From: Pachypanchax playfairii
Lineage: Eukaryota; Chordata; Actinopteri; Cyprinodontiformes; Aplocheilidae
Direction: 5' to 3'
Assembly (NCBI GenBank): GCA_006937955.1
Contig: SSNP01000108.1
Coordinates: 359,377 to 423,376 of the forward strand
DNA: 64,000 bases
The notes under the pieces were generated by a model. The model was not told the origin of the DNA and ran no database searches. It was given only the letters and a program-made list of their open reading frames with translations. Positions 19,083 through 31,000 of the stretch are shown here, in pieces. The translations under genes were made by a program, and so were the position numbers. The stretch's first letter is position 1; every line of letters begins with the position of its first letter.

Positions 19083-22000
19083 GTAAGAGAGATTTTTTTC
19101 CATTCAAATCTGCATGAAATCACCTGTTCGACCCAAATACCGCTAAAACGTCATTTTATGTTTTTAGCCGAGTAGCTGATTTGAATTAATACAAACTAAA
19201 GCGTGTTTTAATGAACAGCCTTTCTGTTACTTTTGGCTGCGTTGTGTTTGTGAGCAGACACATTAGCTTGCTGCCAGACTGCACTGTTTCACAAATGCGA
19301 ATAAAAGACAGCAAATAAACCTTTCACCAAATGTAAAATAAAAGGTTGTTTACAGTTGGCTAAAATCAATGAGCAAACCGGTTCAAATACGAACGGTGAC
19401 AACTGTTTGTGTTAGTGATGCTCTTATTCCAAGCAGCTTTAGCTCGTTGTAAACATATTTATATTCTTTAGCCTCTCGATGTTTATTACTGACAAAAATC
19501 AAAGTCAGTGTTCACACAGCTGAGAGAAAGACTATAGATATAACAGAATAGTCCTCCCATTCGTTACTTTGCCTAGTAGTTGCGATACGTCAGCACGTCC
19601 GCCATATTGTGAGTGGCAAGTTGGCCCTGCGACCCATACAGATATACATAGATGCCAAGCATTTGTCCTTGTTATCAAGAAGTCAACCTGTTTTTTCGAG
19701 AATAGGTGAGAGACAGAAAATACACTGCTAGAAAAAAATAAAGGAACATTTTTATTCATAGTTTAATTTCAAGTCAGTGAAACTTCTGGGATGTTGATCT
19801 GGTCAGTTCACTAGTAGATGGGGTTGTTAATCAGTGTCAACTGGTTGGATGTTAATGACATTAACACAGGGAGAAAGGGGAAACAATGACACGACCCCAA
19901 AACAGGACTAGAGTTTCAGATGACTCCTTCCTTTTCAGTCTGGATATTCAGCTGGTTATGTTTCCAGTCGAGATCTAATGTGTTTTCAAAGTGTTTCTCA
20001 CATATTTTTTGAGCTGCGTATTTAAAAAAAAAAAAAAAAAATAGGTGGTACAAATCTTTAAAAATGTTTTTTTTTCTGAATCTTACACACTAATTACCAT
20101 GTATGTATGCACCTGCCGATAAGAAGACACAGAGGAGTCTCTGTGTCACTGAAACCCATTTTCTGTGTTATATTTATTTGCAAACTTACACTAAATGTTT
20201 TTACCTCAGTGTTTCCTCTGAGCTGTGCTGTGCAAAATTATGCATGGGGGAAGATTGGACTGGACAGTGAGGTTGCCAAACTGGTGGTCAGTGGGGACCC
20301 ACTTGCAGTTGTAGAGCCTGATAAACCCTATGCAGAGGTAAGAGCCTAAAATGTGGAGTGCAATTTTCTTTTTGGGTGACTGAAAACAGAAAACTTACTT
20401 AAACATCCTATAATCTCAGGCAAACACCTAATTTTCCCTATTTTTAAAAATTGGACAACAAAATCTTGTTGAAAAATATTTTTTTTCTTTTAACATTTAA
20501 CACTAACATATTTAATATTTAATATTTGCTTAAAACTGTAAGTTGTAGTTGAAATATATCAAGCAAAAACGCTATATTTCTAGACGGCAGTAAAAAGGGA
20601 CACGATATATTTTTTGTTTCTGACAGATATTACTGCTCGAAATCATGATCTGATCAAAAGATGCGATGAAACGTTTCTAAAATAATTTTGACAGGATTTA
20701 TCACTTCAACATTTAAGGTTGAGTTAAGTTTTTTATGACATGTGTTTTGTGTTCATGTCTAGAACTTAGAATTTACTTAACTTTTAATGTTTAATCCTAG
20801 TCTGAATCTGGATCCAGGATTGATTTATTCATATTTATCTTTCTGTCACAGACTACTGTGACACGGAGAGATATGCTGCTTTTTCTGTACATGTTGACAG
20901 AAAGGCTGTCTGTGTCTGTGTGTCTTTCAAAAGTCTTTATTTAGCTTCCAGCTGCTCTGCAGTATTTTCCATGAAGGTCATTAGGTCAGATTGTGACTGT
21001 GGTGACATTTCAACATGCTGCAAGCCACATATTGAAGTTCACAGTTTTCATGATTGTCTACAAACAGTGATATGGAGACGTGTGGTGTATAATGTGACCT
21101 AATGTTAAACATATCTGATGGCAGTGGTATAGTTTGTAATTGTAATCCTTTTTTCTACATATTTGGTCTGATCTGAATTAACGTGTTTTAATTTAAAATA
21201 AAAGAACAATATACAGGCAAGTTTAAAATGTTAGTTTTAATCGAATGGTAACATAGGGAGGGTCTTTATTTATATAACAACAACTTTTTCTTAAAAACTT
21301 TGTATACATCATTAATTTTTTTTGGAACTTCCAATAGCCCGTCCAGATTTGGACTCTGTTCTTATTTACAGTGTTTCCTGCTGTTAAAGACGATTCCAAT
21401 ATACGTTATTCCTTTTTATATATTTATATATTTTGGTTTTAAATTGAGTTTCTGTGTGTTTGACATCTTCATTATTGTGCAACGTCTCATTGCTTCAACA
21501 ACAAAAAGATTCTGATTCTAGAAATGTATTTAATGGCTCTGCATGAAAGCAATAATTTGTGCCACAATGCTGATCACTAAAACTCATAGATATAAATATA
21601 TAATGTTTTGTTTTGGGATCAGGATTTGGAGTCGGGTCACCTTGTCTGCACCCTGACTGTAGTGGTTTTGATCAATCTTTTGAATGTAACCTAAAGGTGC
21701 TGTTGTTTATTCCAGCTCTGGATGGGTGCCCACCCTAAAGGTGATGCCCAGATTAAAGACAACAGGATTACACAGACCACGTTAGGCCAGTGGATAACCC
21801 ACTACCCAGCATGCCTGGGCTCCAAGGTGAAAGATGCCTTTCAGGGTCAGCTGCCGTTCCTCTTCAAGGTTCTCTCTGTCAACACAGCTCTGTCCATCCA
21901 GGCCCACCCAAACAAGGTGAGAGAAGGAGAATGTAGATTTTATTCAGAATTTTGTTTGACCCAGTTCTTTTAAAGCAGTACTTAGGAGCTTTCAGTTTAG

Positions 22001-25000
22001 GTTTATTTTGGCGGCGCCACTGGACAAAAGCGGTATTATTTTACGTGAACGAAGCCTGCATTTCCCATGAGCACCAGCGCGTAGCGTCGTAAAATCCAGA
22101 TACCCCGTCCGCCAGCAGTTGGATTGAACTACATTACATTTCGGTTTCCAGTGGCTGAGTGAATGAACTGTCAACCTGGTGGCCAGTTATTACTTCCATG
22201 CAAATTTCCGAAAGCTGGCATTAGCATTTTGATTTGAGAATAGAAAGATACTTACTAGTCCAGCAGGAACAGAGCCACGGCAGCATCAGTCGGAAATCCC
22301 TCCTCGACTTTGAGCTCACGCCAGCGAGTGAAAGCCGGGCCTATGTTGATTCTTGACTGTCCTTTTATCCGGTTACTCTCCCTTTTTCTTTTTTTTGTCT
22401 CCTCAGACAAAACTTTTCGTTTTTTCGGGGCTTCTGCCATGTTAGCTGCAGTTGCGCGTAACAGGTCGCATCGAGTTCCGTGTTTATGACGAATGGGGAA
22501 AGGGGAAGTGACGTATGCCGAAAAGCAGCCTATCCATTCATAGTTTTTTGTGTGGCAGGGTTCCCACCATCCTCCTCAAAGCTGTTTAGTGCCAGTGAAA
22601 GCGATACAGACCCCCTCAAGCCGTGACAGAGGTGTCATTCAACTTGTTGTAAGTCGCCATATAATCACAGAAGTTATGAAACTATTTCATGAAGGTTGAA
22701 AAGTTACTTAGTGTTGGTTTAATCACAGGTTGTTACTGAACAATGAGTTTATACACAAAGCAGAGAAAGAGCGTTCTGATTCTGTTTCACCAGGAGCAGG
22801 TTGTGCAAAGGACCTGTATGCATTTGTGACATTTGCATAAAACAAATCCAGTGTTTTTATTTTTCTGATGGAGCATTTGACAAACTCAGAATCAGGTTTC
22901 TTTGGCCAAATATGTTGCACATACAAGGAATTTGGTTCCAGTTCTCTATTGGCAGAAGAGCTAGAAGTTATGTCAATAAATAGCGAAACAGCTAAACTTT
23001 TGAAAACTTTTGTTGTTACTGCTTATATCAGTGTCGAAGTGAAAACGTTCCTGTCTTTGGTGGTTGAAGAAATTATACAGGGAGAGTTGGACGGAGCGAC
23101 ATGAAACAACAAAGTTTTTAAAGAGCTCTCAGACTCCATGGCCGCTCATGGCTTTCAGTGGATTTCTAAGCAGTGTTGAGAGAAGCTTGCAAAGGGAAAC
23201 CCCGCCTTCGTCCATGCCTTCGCCCTTACTTCTGTAAATATAATGGAAACACAACCGGTCCTCACCGTGTCGTGTAGGGGAGCGCCATGCAGAGCTGGAA
23301 AATGCCAGTGGAAAAGCACCATTTGTGAATGTTACAGTCACGAGTCCAAACTACCTGAATAACATCATGAATCGAGTCATCGTGTCCCTGCAGGAACAAC
23401 ACAGGTTTCATTTCATCTTCATGGACCACGATGCTCCACATCATCCAGGTCTCATCATCAGGGATCAGCTGCTGGAGACTGGGGTACCTCAAATGGAGGA
23501 ACCTGGACTTCCTCCAGACCTGAATCCCATAGAAAACCTCTGGGATCAGTTGAGTCTCCATGTAGAGACTCTAGAACCTCAGTGACTCGAGGACCTTCAT
23601 GAAGAGTGTGATGTCTCGACTCAGCAGACAATAAGTCGAGCTGTGAACATCCTGTCAAGCTGTAATTGATGCTGAAGGTCACATAACACGTTACTGAGAC
23701 ACTAGCTACGTTTACATGTGACGAATTTCCCCAATCTGATTAAAATCTTGGTCGATCGGAATTCCCAAATCCCTGTTCACATGGACACTAACTGAAATGA
23801 TCTGATCATGTCATGAGTACACATGCACCAAGCACTCAATCAGGTTAAATGAGTTGAGCATGCGCACAGCGAGTTGTCTTTCCGGGGGAAGAAAAAAAAA
23901 GTAAACAAACTCCGTCCTTTCTGCACGTCTTTCCCGCCCCATCGTGTGCTCGAGCTGACTCACGTTATCCCCAATATGGACCTTCTGCAGGTGATTACCT
24001 TTATGTTTGGGTTTTTACTGGTCGCATTAACCAAGCTAGAGGCTGAATACATATTACTACTGCTCCTCCACCACAGGAGAGGAGAGCAGGATGACAGGAT
24101 GACTGCACCAGCAGACCACTTCTGTTTACTTCCCGCCATGTTTTCTACTTGGGTCTGCGAAAGCAGAAAGACGTCACGCTGAAGTTGTACGCATGTGCAG
24201 TGGGGTTTTTTCACCCTTTCTTTCCGAATGGGTGTATACATGCACGTCTATAAGAATGAAGATCGGACAAAACCACCCCTCTCGATCGGAAGTAAATTTA
24301 ATTCTGATCAGGCTGCATCGGATCAAAACATTCTGATTGACTTGTTTACATGACGTATTTTTGTTCCGATTGGGCGTTTATTCTGATTAAATGTGCCCAT
24401 GTAAACGTAGCTACTGTAATGTTTTGTTGTTGTTTACTCACCAACTGTTGTTGTTATTGTTTCAATATGTTTGAAATGAGTAAATCACCATCACATGCTT
24501 CTACTTTCATGATGTTACATCACTGTCGTGGGAACTTTTTATATTTTCCATAGATTTTACCTGAAAGCTAAATAACCTGAACTGTTTCTGAGTAGTTTGT
24601 GGGCCGCGAAAGTTTGGGAAGCCTTGTTATTCTTCATGATTTTCCTTTATAAATCATTGGTTGTTAGAATAAAAAAACTGGTTTGCTAAGCCCGGTGACC
24701 CTTGTCCTTCATACACAGGTGAATCCAGTTATGAGAAAGATTATTTATGGGGGCAATTGTAAGTTTCCCTCCTCTTTGAATAGTCTCTGAAGAGTAGCAG
24801 CATGAGGGTCTCAAATCAACTCTAAACTGACCTGAAAACAAAAATTGTTTACCATCATGGTTTAGGGGACGGAAACAGAAAGCTGTCTCAGAGATTTCAG
24901 CTTTCTGTTTCCACAGTTAGGAACATACGGAGGAAATAGAAGACCAGTCCAAGTTAAGGCTCGAAGTGTCAGACCAAAACAAATCTCAGATAAACAGAAG

Positions 25001-28000
25001 CAAAGAATGATGAGAACAGTCAGAGTCAACCCACAGACCATCACCAAAGACCTACAAACATCATCTTGCTGCAGATGGAGTCACTGTTCATTGTTCAGCT
25101 ATTCACTGCACTTCGCACATGGAGATGCTGTATACGATGATGTGATGAGGAGGAAGTCCTTTCTCTGCCCACAGCACAAACAGAGTCCCTTGAGGTACAC
25201 TAAAGCACGTTTGGACAAGCCAGCTTCATTTTGGAACAAGACGTTGTGGACTGATGACATCAAAATTGAGTTATTTGGGCATAACAACAGTTACTATGCA
25301 TGGAGGAAAAATAACACAACATTCCAAGAAAAACACCTGCTGCCTACAGTAAAATATGGTGGTGGTTCCATCATGATGTGGGGCTGTGTGGCCAGTGCAG
25401 GGACTGGGAATCCTGTTACAGTCGATGGACGCATGGATTCCACTCAATATCAGCAGATTCTAGAGACCAATGTCCAGGTATCAGTGTCAAAGCTGAAGCT
25501 GCACCTGGCTGGATCTTTCAACAAGACAATGACCCTAAACACTGCTCTAAATCTACTGAGACATTCATGCAGAGGAACAAGTACAACGTTCTGGAATCAT
25601 CTCAGTCCTCAGACCTGAATATTATTGAGAATCTGTGGTGTGACTTGAAGAGAGCTGTCCATGCTCAGAAGCCACCAAACCTGAAGGAACTAGAGATGTT
25701 TTATAAGGAAGACTGGTCCCAGTACCTCCAACCAGAATCCAGAACCTCATTGGAAGCTACAGGAAGCGCTTAGAGGCTGTTATTTCTACTAAAGATTGAT
25801 TCATTTATTTTTTGTGGTGCCCAAATTTATGCACCTGCCTAATTTTGTTTAAACAATTATTGCACATTTTCGATAAATCCTATAAACTTCATTTCACTTC
25901 TCAAATATCACTGTGAGTGTCTCCTATATGATATATTTAACTGAACATTTTTATCTTAACAACCAATAATTTATAAAGGAAATTCATGAAGATTAACAAG
26001 GCTGCCCGAAATTTTGCAGCCCACTGTATGTAGTAACTGTTTAAACAACCTGAACTGTTTGATGTTAAAGAATTACATTTTGTACCTACTGGAGTGATTT
26101 TGTGTTTAATCTCCTCTTAGTGTGAACTGAACAGGAATTAATGCAACTTTCTTTTCTTTGTGATCTTTTTTCCTTTTAGGAGTTGGCTGCCAGTCTCCAT
26201 GCTCAGTTTCCTGAGCATTATCCAGACAACAACCACAAGCCAGAGATGGCCATCGCCCTCACAAGCTTCCAGGGCCTCTGTGGGTTCAGGCCAGTTGAAG
26301 AAATTCTGGGTTTCCTTCAAAGTGAGTTCCAGATTACTGCACAGTTATCAGATAATTGAGCCATTATGGGGATTTTAGCTCAAAATCACACATACCTTTC
26401 AGAATTGTGTCATCCTAGATTTTATATATGAAACAGAGGAGCTTCATGGTTTTATTCCACCTGCAGAAAAGTTTTGAACACTGTAGCTCCATCAAAATCC
26501 AGACAGCCTAAAACCAAGTCGGATTTTTGGTTGAATGAGACGACTCGTACTGTTAGACACAAACAGTAGCTACGTTTACATGGGCACATTNNNNNNNNNN
26601 TGGTAGAAACTCAACTTGTCGTGTTTGGAGGGGAAAGAATGCTGAGTTGGATCCAAAGAACACCATACCTACTGTAAAGCATGGGGGTGGAAACATCATG
26701 CTTTGGGGCTGTTTTTCTGCAAGGGGACCAGGACGACTGATCCGTGTAAAGGAAAGAATGAATGGGGCCATGTATCGTAAGATTTTGAGTGAAAACCTCC
26801 TTCCATCAGCAAGGGCATTGAAAATGAGACGTGGCTGGGTCTTTCAGCATGACAATGATCCCAAACACACCGCCCGGGCAACGAAGGAGTGGCTTCGTAA
26901 GAAGCATTTCAAGGTCCTGGAGTGGCCTAGCCAGTCTCCAGATCTCAACCCCATAGAAAATCTCTGGAGGGAGTTGAAAGTCCGTGTTGCCCAGCGTCAG
27001 CCCCAAAACATCACTGCTCTAGAGGAGATCTGCATGGAGGAATGGGCCAAAATACCAGCAACAGTGTGTGAAAACCTTGTGAAGACTTACAGAAAATGTT
27101 TGACCTCTGTCATTGCCAACAAAGGCTATATAACAAAGTATTGAGATTAACTTTTGTTATTGACCAAATACTTATTTTCCACCATAATTTGCAAATAAAT
27201 TCTTTAAAAATCAGACAATGTGATTTTCTGGATTTTTTTTCCTCATTTTGTCTCTCATAGTTGAGGTATACCTATGATGAAAATTACAGGCCTCTCTGAT
27301 CTTTTTAAGTGGGAGAACTTACACAATTGGTGGCTGACTAAATACTTTTTTGCCCCACTGTATATGATATATTTAACTGAACATTTTTATCTTAACAACC
27401 AATAATTTATAAAGGAAATTCATGAAGATTAACAAGGCTGCCCAAACTTTTGCAGCCCACTGTATGTAGTAACTGTTTAAACAACCTGAACTGTTTGATG
27501 TTAAAGAATTACATTTTGTACCTACTGGAGTGATTTTGTGTTTAATCTCCTCTTAGTGTGAACTGAACAGGAATTAATGCAACTTTCTTTTCTTTGTGAT
27601 CTTTTTTCCTTTTAGGAGTTGGCTGCCAGTCTCCATGCTCAGTTTCCTGAGCATTATCCAGACAACAACCACAAGCCAGAGATGGCCATCGCCCTCACAA
27701 GCTTCCAGGGCCTCTGTGGGTTCAGGCCAGTTGAAGAAATTCTGGGTTTCCTTCAAAGTGAGTTCCAGATTACTGCACAGTTATCAGATAATTGAGCCAT
27801 TATGGGGATTTTAGCTCAAAATCACACATACCTTTCAGAATTGTGTCATCCTAGATTTTATATATGAAACAGAGGAGCTTCATGGTTTTATTCCACCTGC
27901 AGAAAAGTTTTGAACACTGTAGCTCCATCAAAATCCAGACAGCCTAAAACCAAGTCGGATTTTTGGTTGAATGAGACGACTCGTACTGTTAGACACAAAC

Positions 28001-31000
28001 AGTAGCTACGTTTACATGGGCACATTAAATCGGAATAAACTCCCAATCGGAAAAAAAATACGTCATGTAAACATGTCAATCAGAATGTTTTGATCCGATG
28101 TAGCCTGATCAGAATGAAATTTACTTCCGATCTAGAGGGGTGGTTTTGTCCGATCTTCATTCGGATAGACGTGCATGTATACACCCATTCGGAATGAAGG
28201 GGTGAAAAGAGCCCTTTGCGCATGCGTACAACTTCAGCGTGACGTCTTTCTGCTTTCGCAGACCCAAGTAGAAAACATAGCGGGAAGTAAACAGAAGTGG
28301 TCTGCTGGTGCAGTCATCCTGTCATCCTGCTCTCCTCTCCTGTGGCGGAGGAGCAGTAGTAATATGTATTCAGCCTCTAGCTTGGTTAATGCGACCAGTA
28401 AAAACCCAAACATAAAGGTAATCACCCACAGAAGGTCCATATTGGGGATAACATGAGTCAGCTCGAGCACACGATGGGGCGGGAAAGACGTGCAGAAAGG
28501 ACGGAGTTTGTTTACTTTTTTTTTCTTCCCCCGGAAAGACAACTCGCTGTGCACATGCTCAACTCATTTAACCTGATTGAGTGCTTGGTGCATGTGTACT
28601 CATGGCATGATCAGATCATTTCAGTTAGTGTCCATGTAAACAGGGATTTGGGAATTCCGATCGACCAAGATTTTAATCAGATTGGGGAAATTTGGCGCAT
28701 GTAAACGTAGCAACTGTCGGTCTGAGTACAAATTGAAAAAGGAAAAATTACAGGTGTTAAAATGCTGTTGACATCATTATCACACAACTATAACAGCTAT
28801 CAAAATAAAAGTGTTTTATCTTTCCTCTGAAAGGCTCCTTCAGTTCTGATGGTGGGTTCAGAGTTTCAGGTTTATAGACTTTTCTCAGCTGATGGTGTGC
28901 AGATATTATCTTTGATTGTGTCGCCATGTTGATTGGAAAACAAATGGTTCCTCCCATTTCATCTGCAAGCAGGTTTCAAACAGGATATTTTTTGATTGTT
29001 TGTTTGTGTATATGTAGCTTGAACATACAGGGTGATAAATACATGCTTTCTGCTCTCAGGAGGCATGGAGTAGCACTGATTGCCCTTTTTAAAAGTTTTT
29101 AATGAAATATTTTTATAGCCACTTACTCTAGAGACTCTCTGGTTCTTGTGCTTTTAGATTTATTTGGATTCATTTGGATTGAGTGGTTTAAAGGTAGTAA
29201 AGAAGATTGTGTAGCAAATTTAGATGTCAAATTTACTTTAATATCATCTTATCAACTTGTAGTGGTCTTGTACTTAAGAGTTCCAAAAGAAAAAGTTATA
29301 ATATTCATAAATCATAGACCTGGTGGGGCTTGAAATAAAGTAGCCAATAGTAAACGAACCCATTTCGTTTGGACAAATTACTACAACGCATGTGCGCTAC
29401 TCGAAAAACGACAAACAGCCATTGAGCTTCTCATTAGGGGCAAAATACTCTTTACCACTTTTAAGCCCTACTTGGTGGAACAAATTGGAACAAGTGTCAG
29501 CCTTTGTCACCACAACGTCTCCTCCTCTGCTCCTTTCCTGTGGGGGGTCCCACAGGGCTCCGTTCAAGGCCTCTCTTTTTTCCTTATTGTTTTCCCTCTT
29601 GGATCAGTAAGTAGGAAATATGATATACGTTCCACTGCTATGCAGACAACTGCAAGATTTATGTCCCTTCAAAGAAAAAGGAAGCACCCACTCTTAACCT
29701 CTTAAGCCCCAACGTCCCCCAATCGGGGGACTTAGGGCCTCACCAAAAAAGGGCTTGGGGCTTAAGAGGTTAAACGGTAAATGTCCTGTATTTAAATAGC
29801 GCTTTTCTAGTCATTCAGACCACTCAAAGCGCTTTCACACTACAAGTTTAACAATTACTCAATCCCAAAACTCAATGTGCAAATCAGGGGGCAACATGGG
29901 GTTCAGTGTCTTGCCCAAGGACACTTCGACATGTGGTGGTGGAAGCTGGGATCGATCCACCAACTTTCCGATTGGAAGACGACCGCTCTAACCACTTAGC
30001 CACAGCCACCTCTTACTTGGCTGTCACAATGACTTCAAGGACTGGTTGTCCCGTAACTTTTGAAAATTTATTGACAGCCAGACAAAAGTTACGGTTTTTA
30101 TTAGCTCTAGATTTAGGCTTCCCAAACATAGATATTAAGTCTATTATCACAAACCTCGAGTACAAAGTGATCTCAAGGCTTGAATCTACCTTTTCTGGAA
30201 ACTTACAGTTCAGGTAACTCAATTAAAGCCGAATCTTTCTGGGCAGCAGTCTGAAACAGAAAATGTTACCTTTTTACCACTCAGCTAGATTCATTTAACA
30301 CACTTCATTTAGGGGTCATTTCCTCATCTGTTGTCCAGTTTCAGAGGATTAAAAATGCTGCTGCATGTCTTCAAACCAGCAGATAGAAATATGGGCCCAT
30401 TTCATAGGTTTAACATCACTTCAGTTGTGTCTCATAATACATTTAAAAAATAATTTAAAATGTATTTTATCTGTTTTTAAAGCTATTAATAGTCTTGCCC
30501 CTTCCTACCTCTCAGTTATTGCAACCTTACACACCCTCTCATTCTCTCAGATCAGCTGATCCTGCAGGTGCCTAAACTCCCCAGGCTAAGAGGGGAACAG
30601 GATTTTGCTGCTGCGCCACCCAAAATGCAAAATTACCACTTTTTTCACATTAGATAGGCTTCTTTGTCAGTTTAAATTTTTTTAAACCCTGTGAGATGTT
30701 TATTTTAGTTGATTTTACTTGATTCTGTCATTATTTGCTTTAATATATAGGCTGTTCTTAATCGATCAATTTCTTTTATTGTCATTTTATGTTGTGTAAA
30801 CACTGTTATGGTTTTATTTTTGGGTATTTTTCTTTTTCTGTATGTATGCATGTAGAAGGGAACATACTTTTCACTGAGAATTCTGTGTTTTACAGTGGAT
30901 TTTTTTTTTTTTTGATATGTGTGAATTTGTCAGATGTCCCAGAGTTCCTTGCTCTAGTGGGCCATGAAGCAGCAGAGGAGTTGCGGTGCAGTATTGGAGA

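Larger units (their letters stand above)
29120..30620 (+). mobile_element. Rex1/CR1-like LINE remnant, interrupted
   Basis: 5' part: LLSCGGSHRAP / FLWGVPQGSVQGLSF, PLGSVSRKYDI (29520-29690), the RT motif GVPQGS. 3' part: RIKNAAACLQTS (30340-30375), VFKAINSLAPSYLS (30470-30520), HSLRSAD (30530-30560). Split by the insertions at 29694-30013 and full of stops. Confidence 0.75.

Noticed and set aside
19722..23690. One large Tc1 element spanning mpi exons 2-3
   Set aside because: The right end near 23690 lacks the inverted repeat of the left end at 19722, and conserved mpi exons lie between. These are separate fragments.
26180..27757. Mutually exclusive duplicated exon 4 of mpi
   Set aside because: The copies are identical, flanks match far beyond the exon, and the first block ends at an N gap. 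An assembly cause is more likely.
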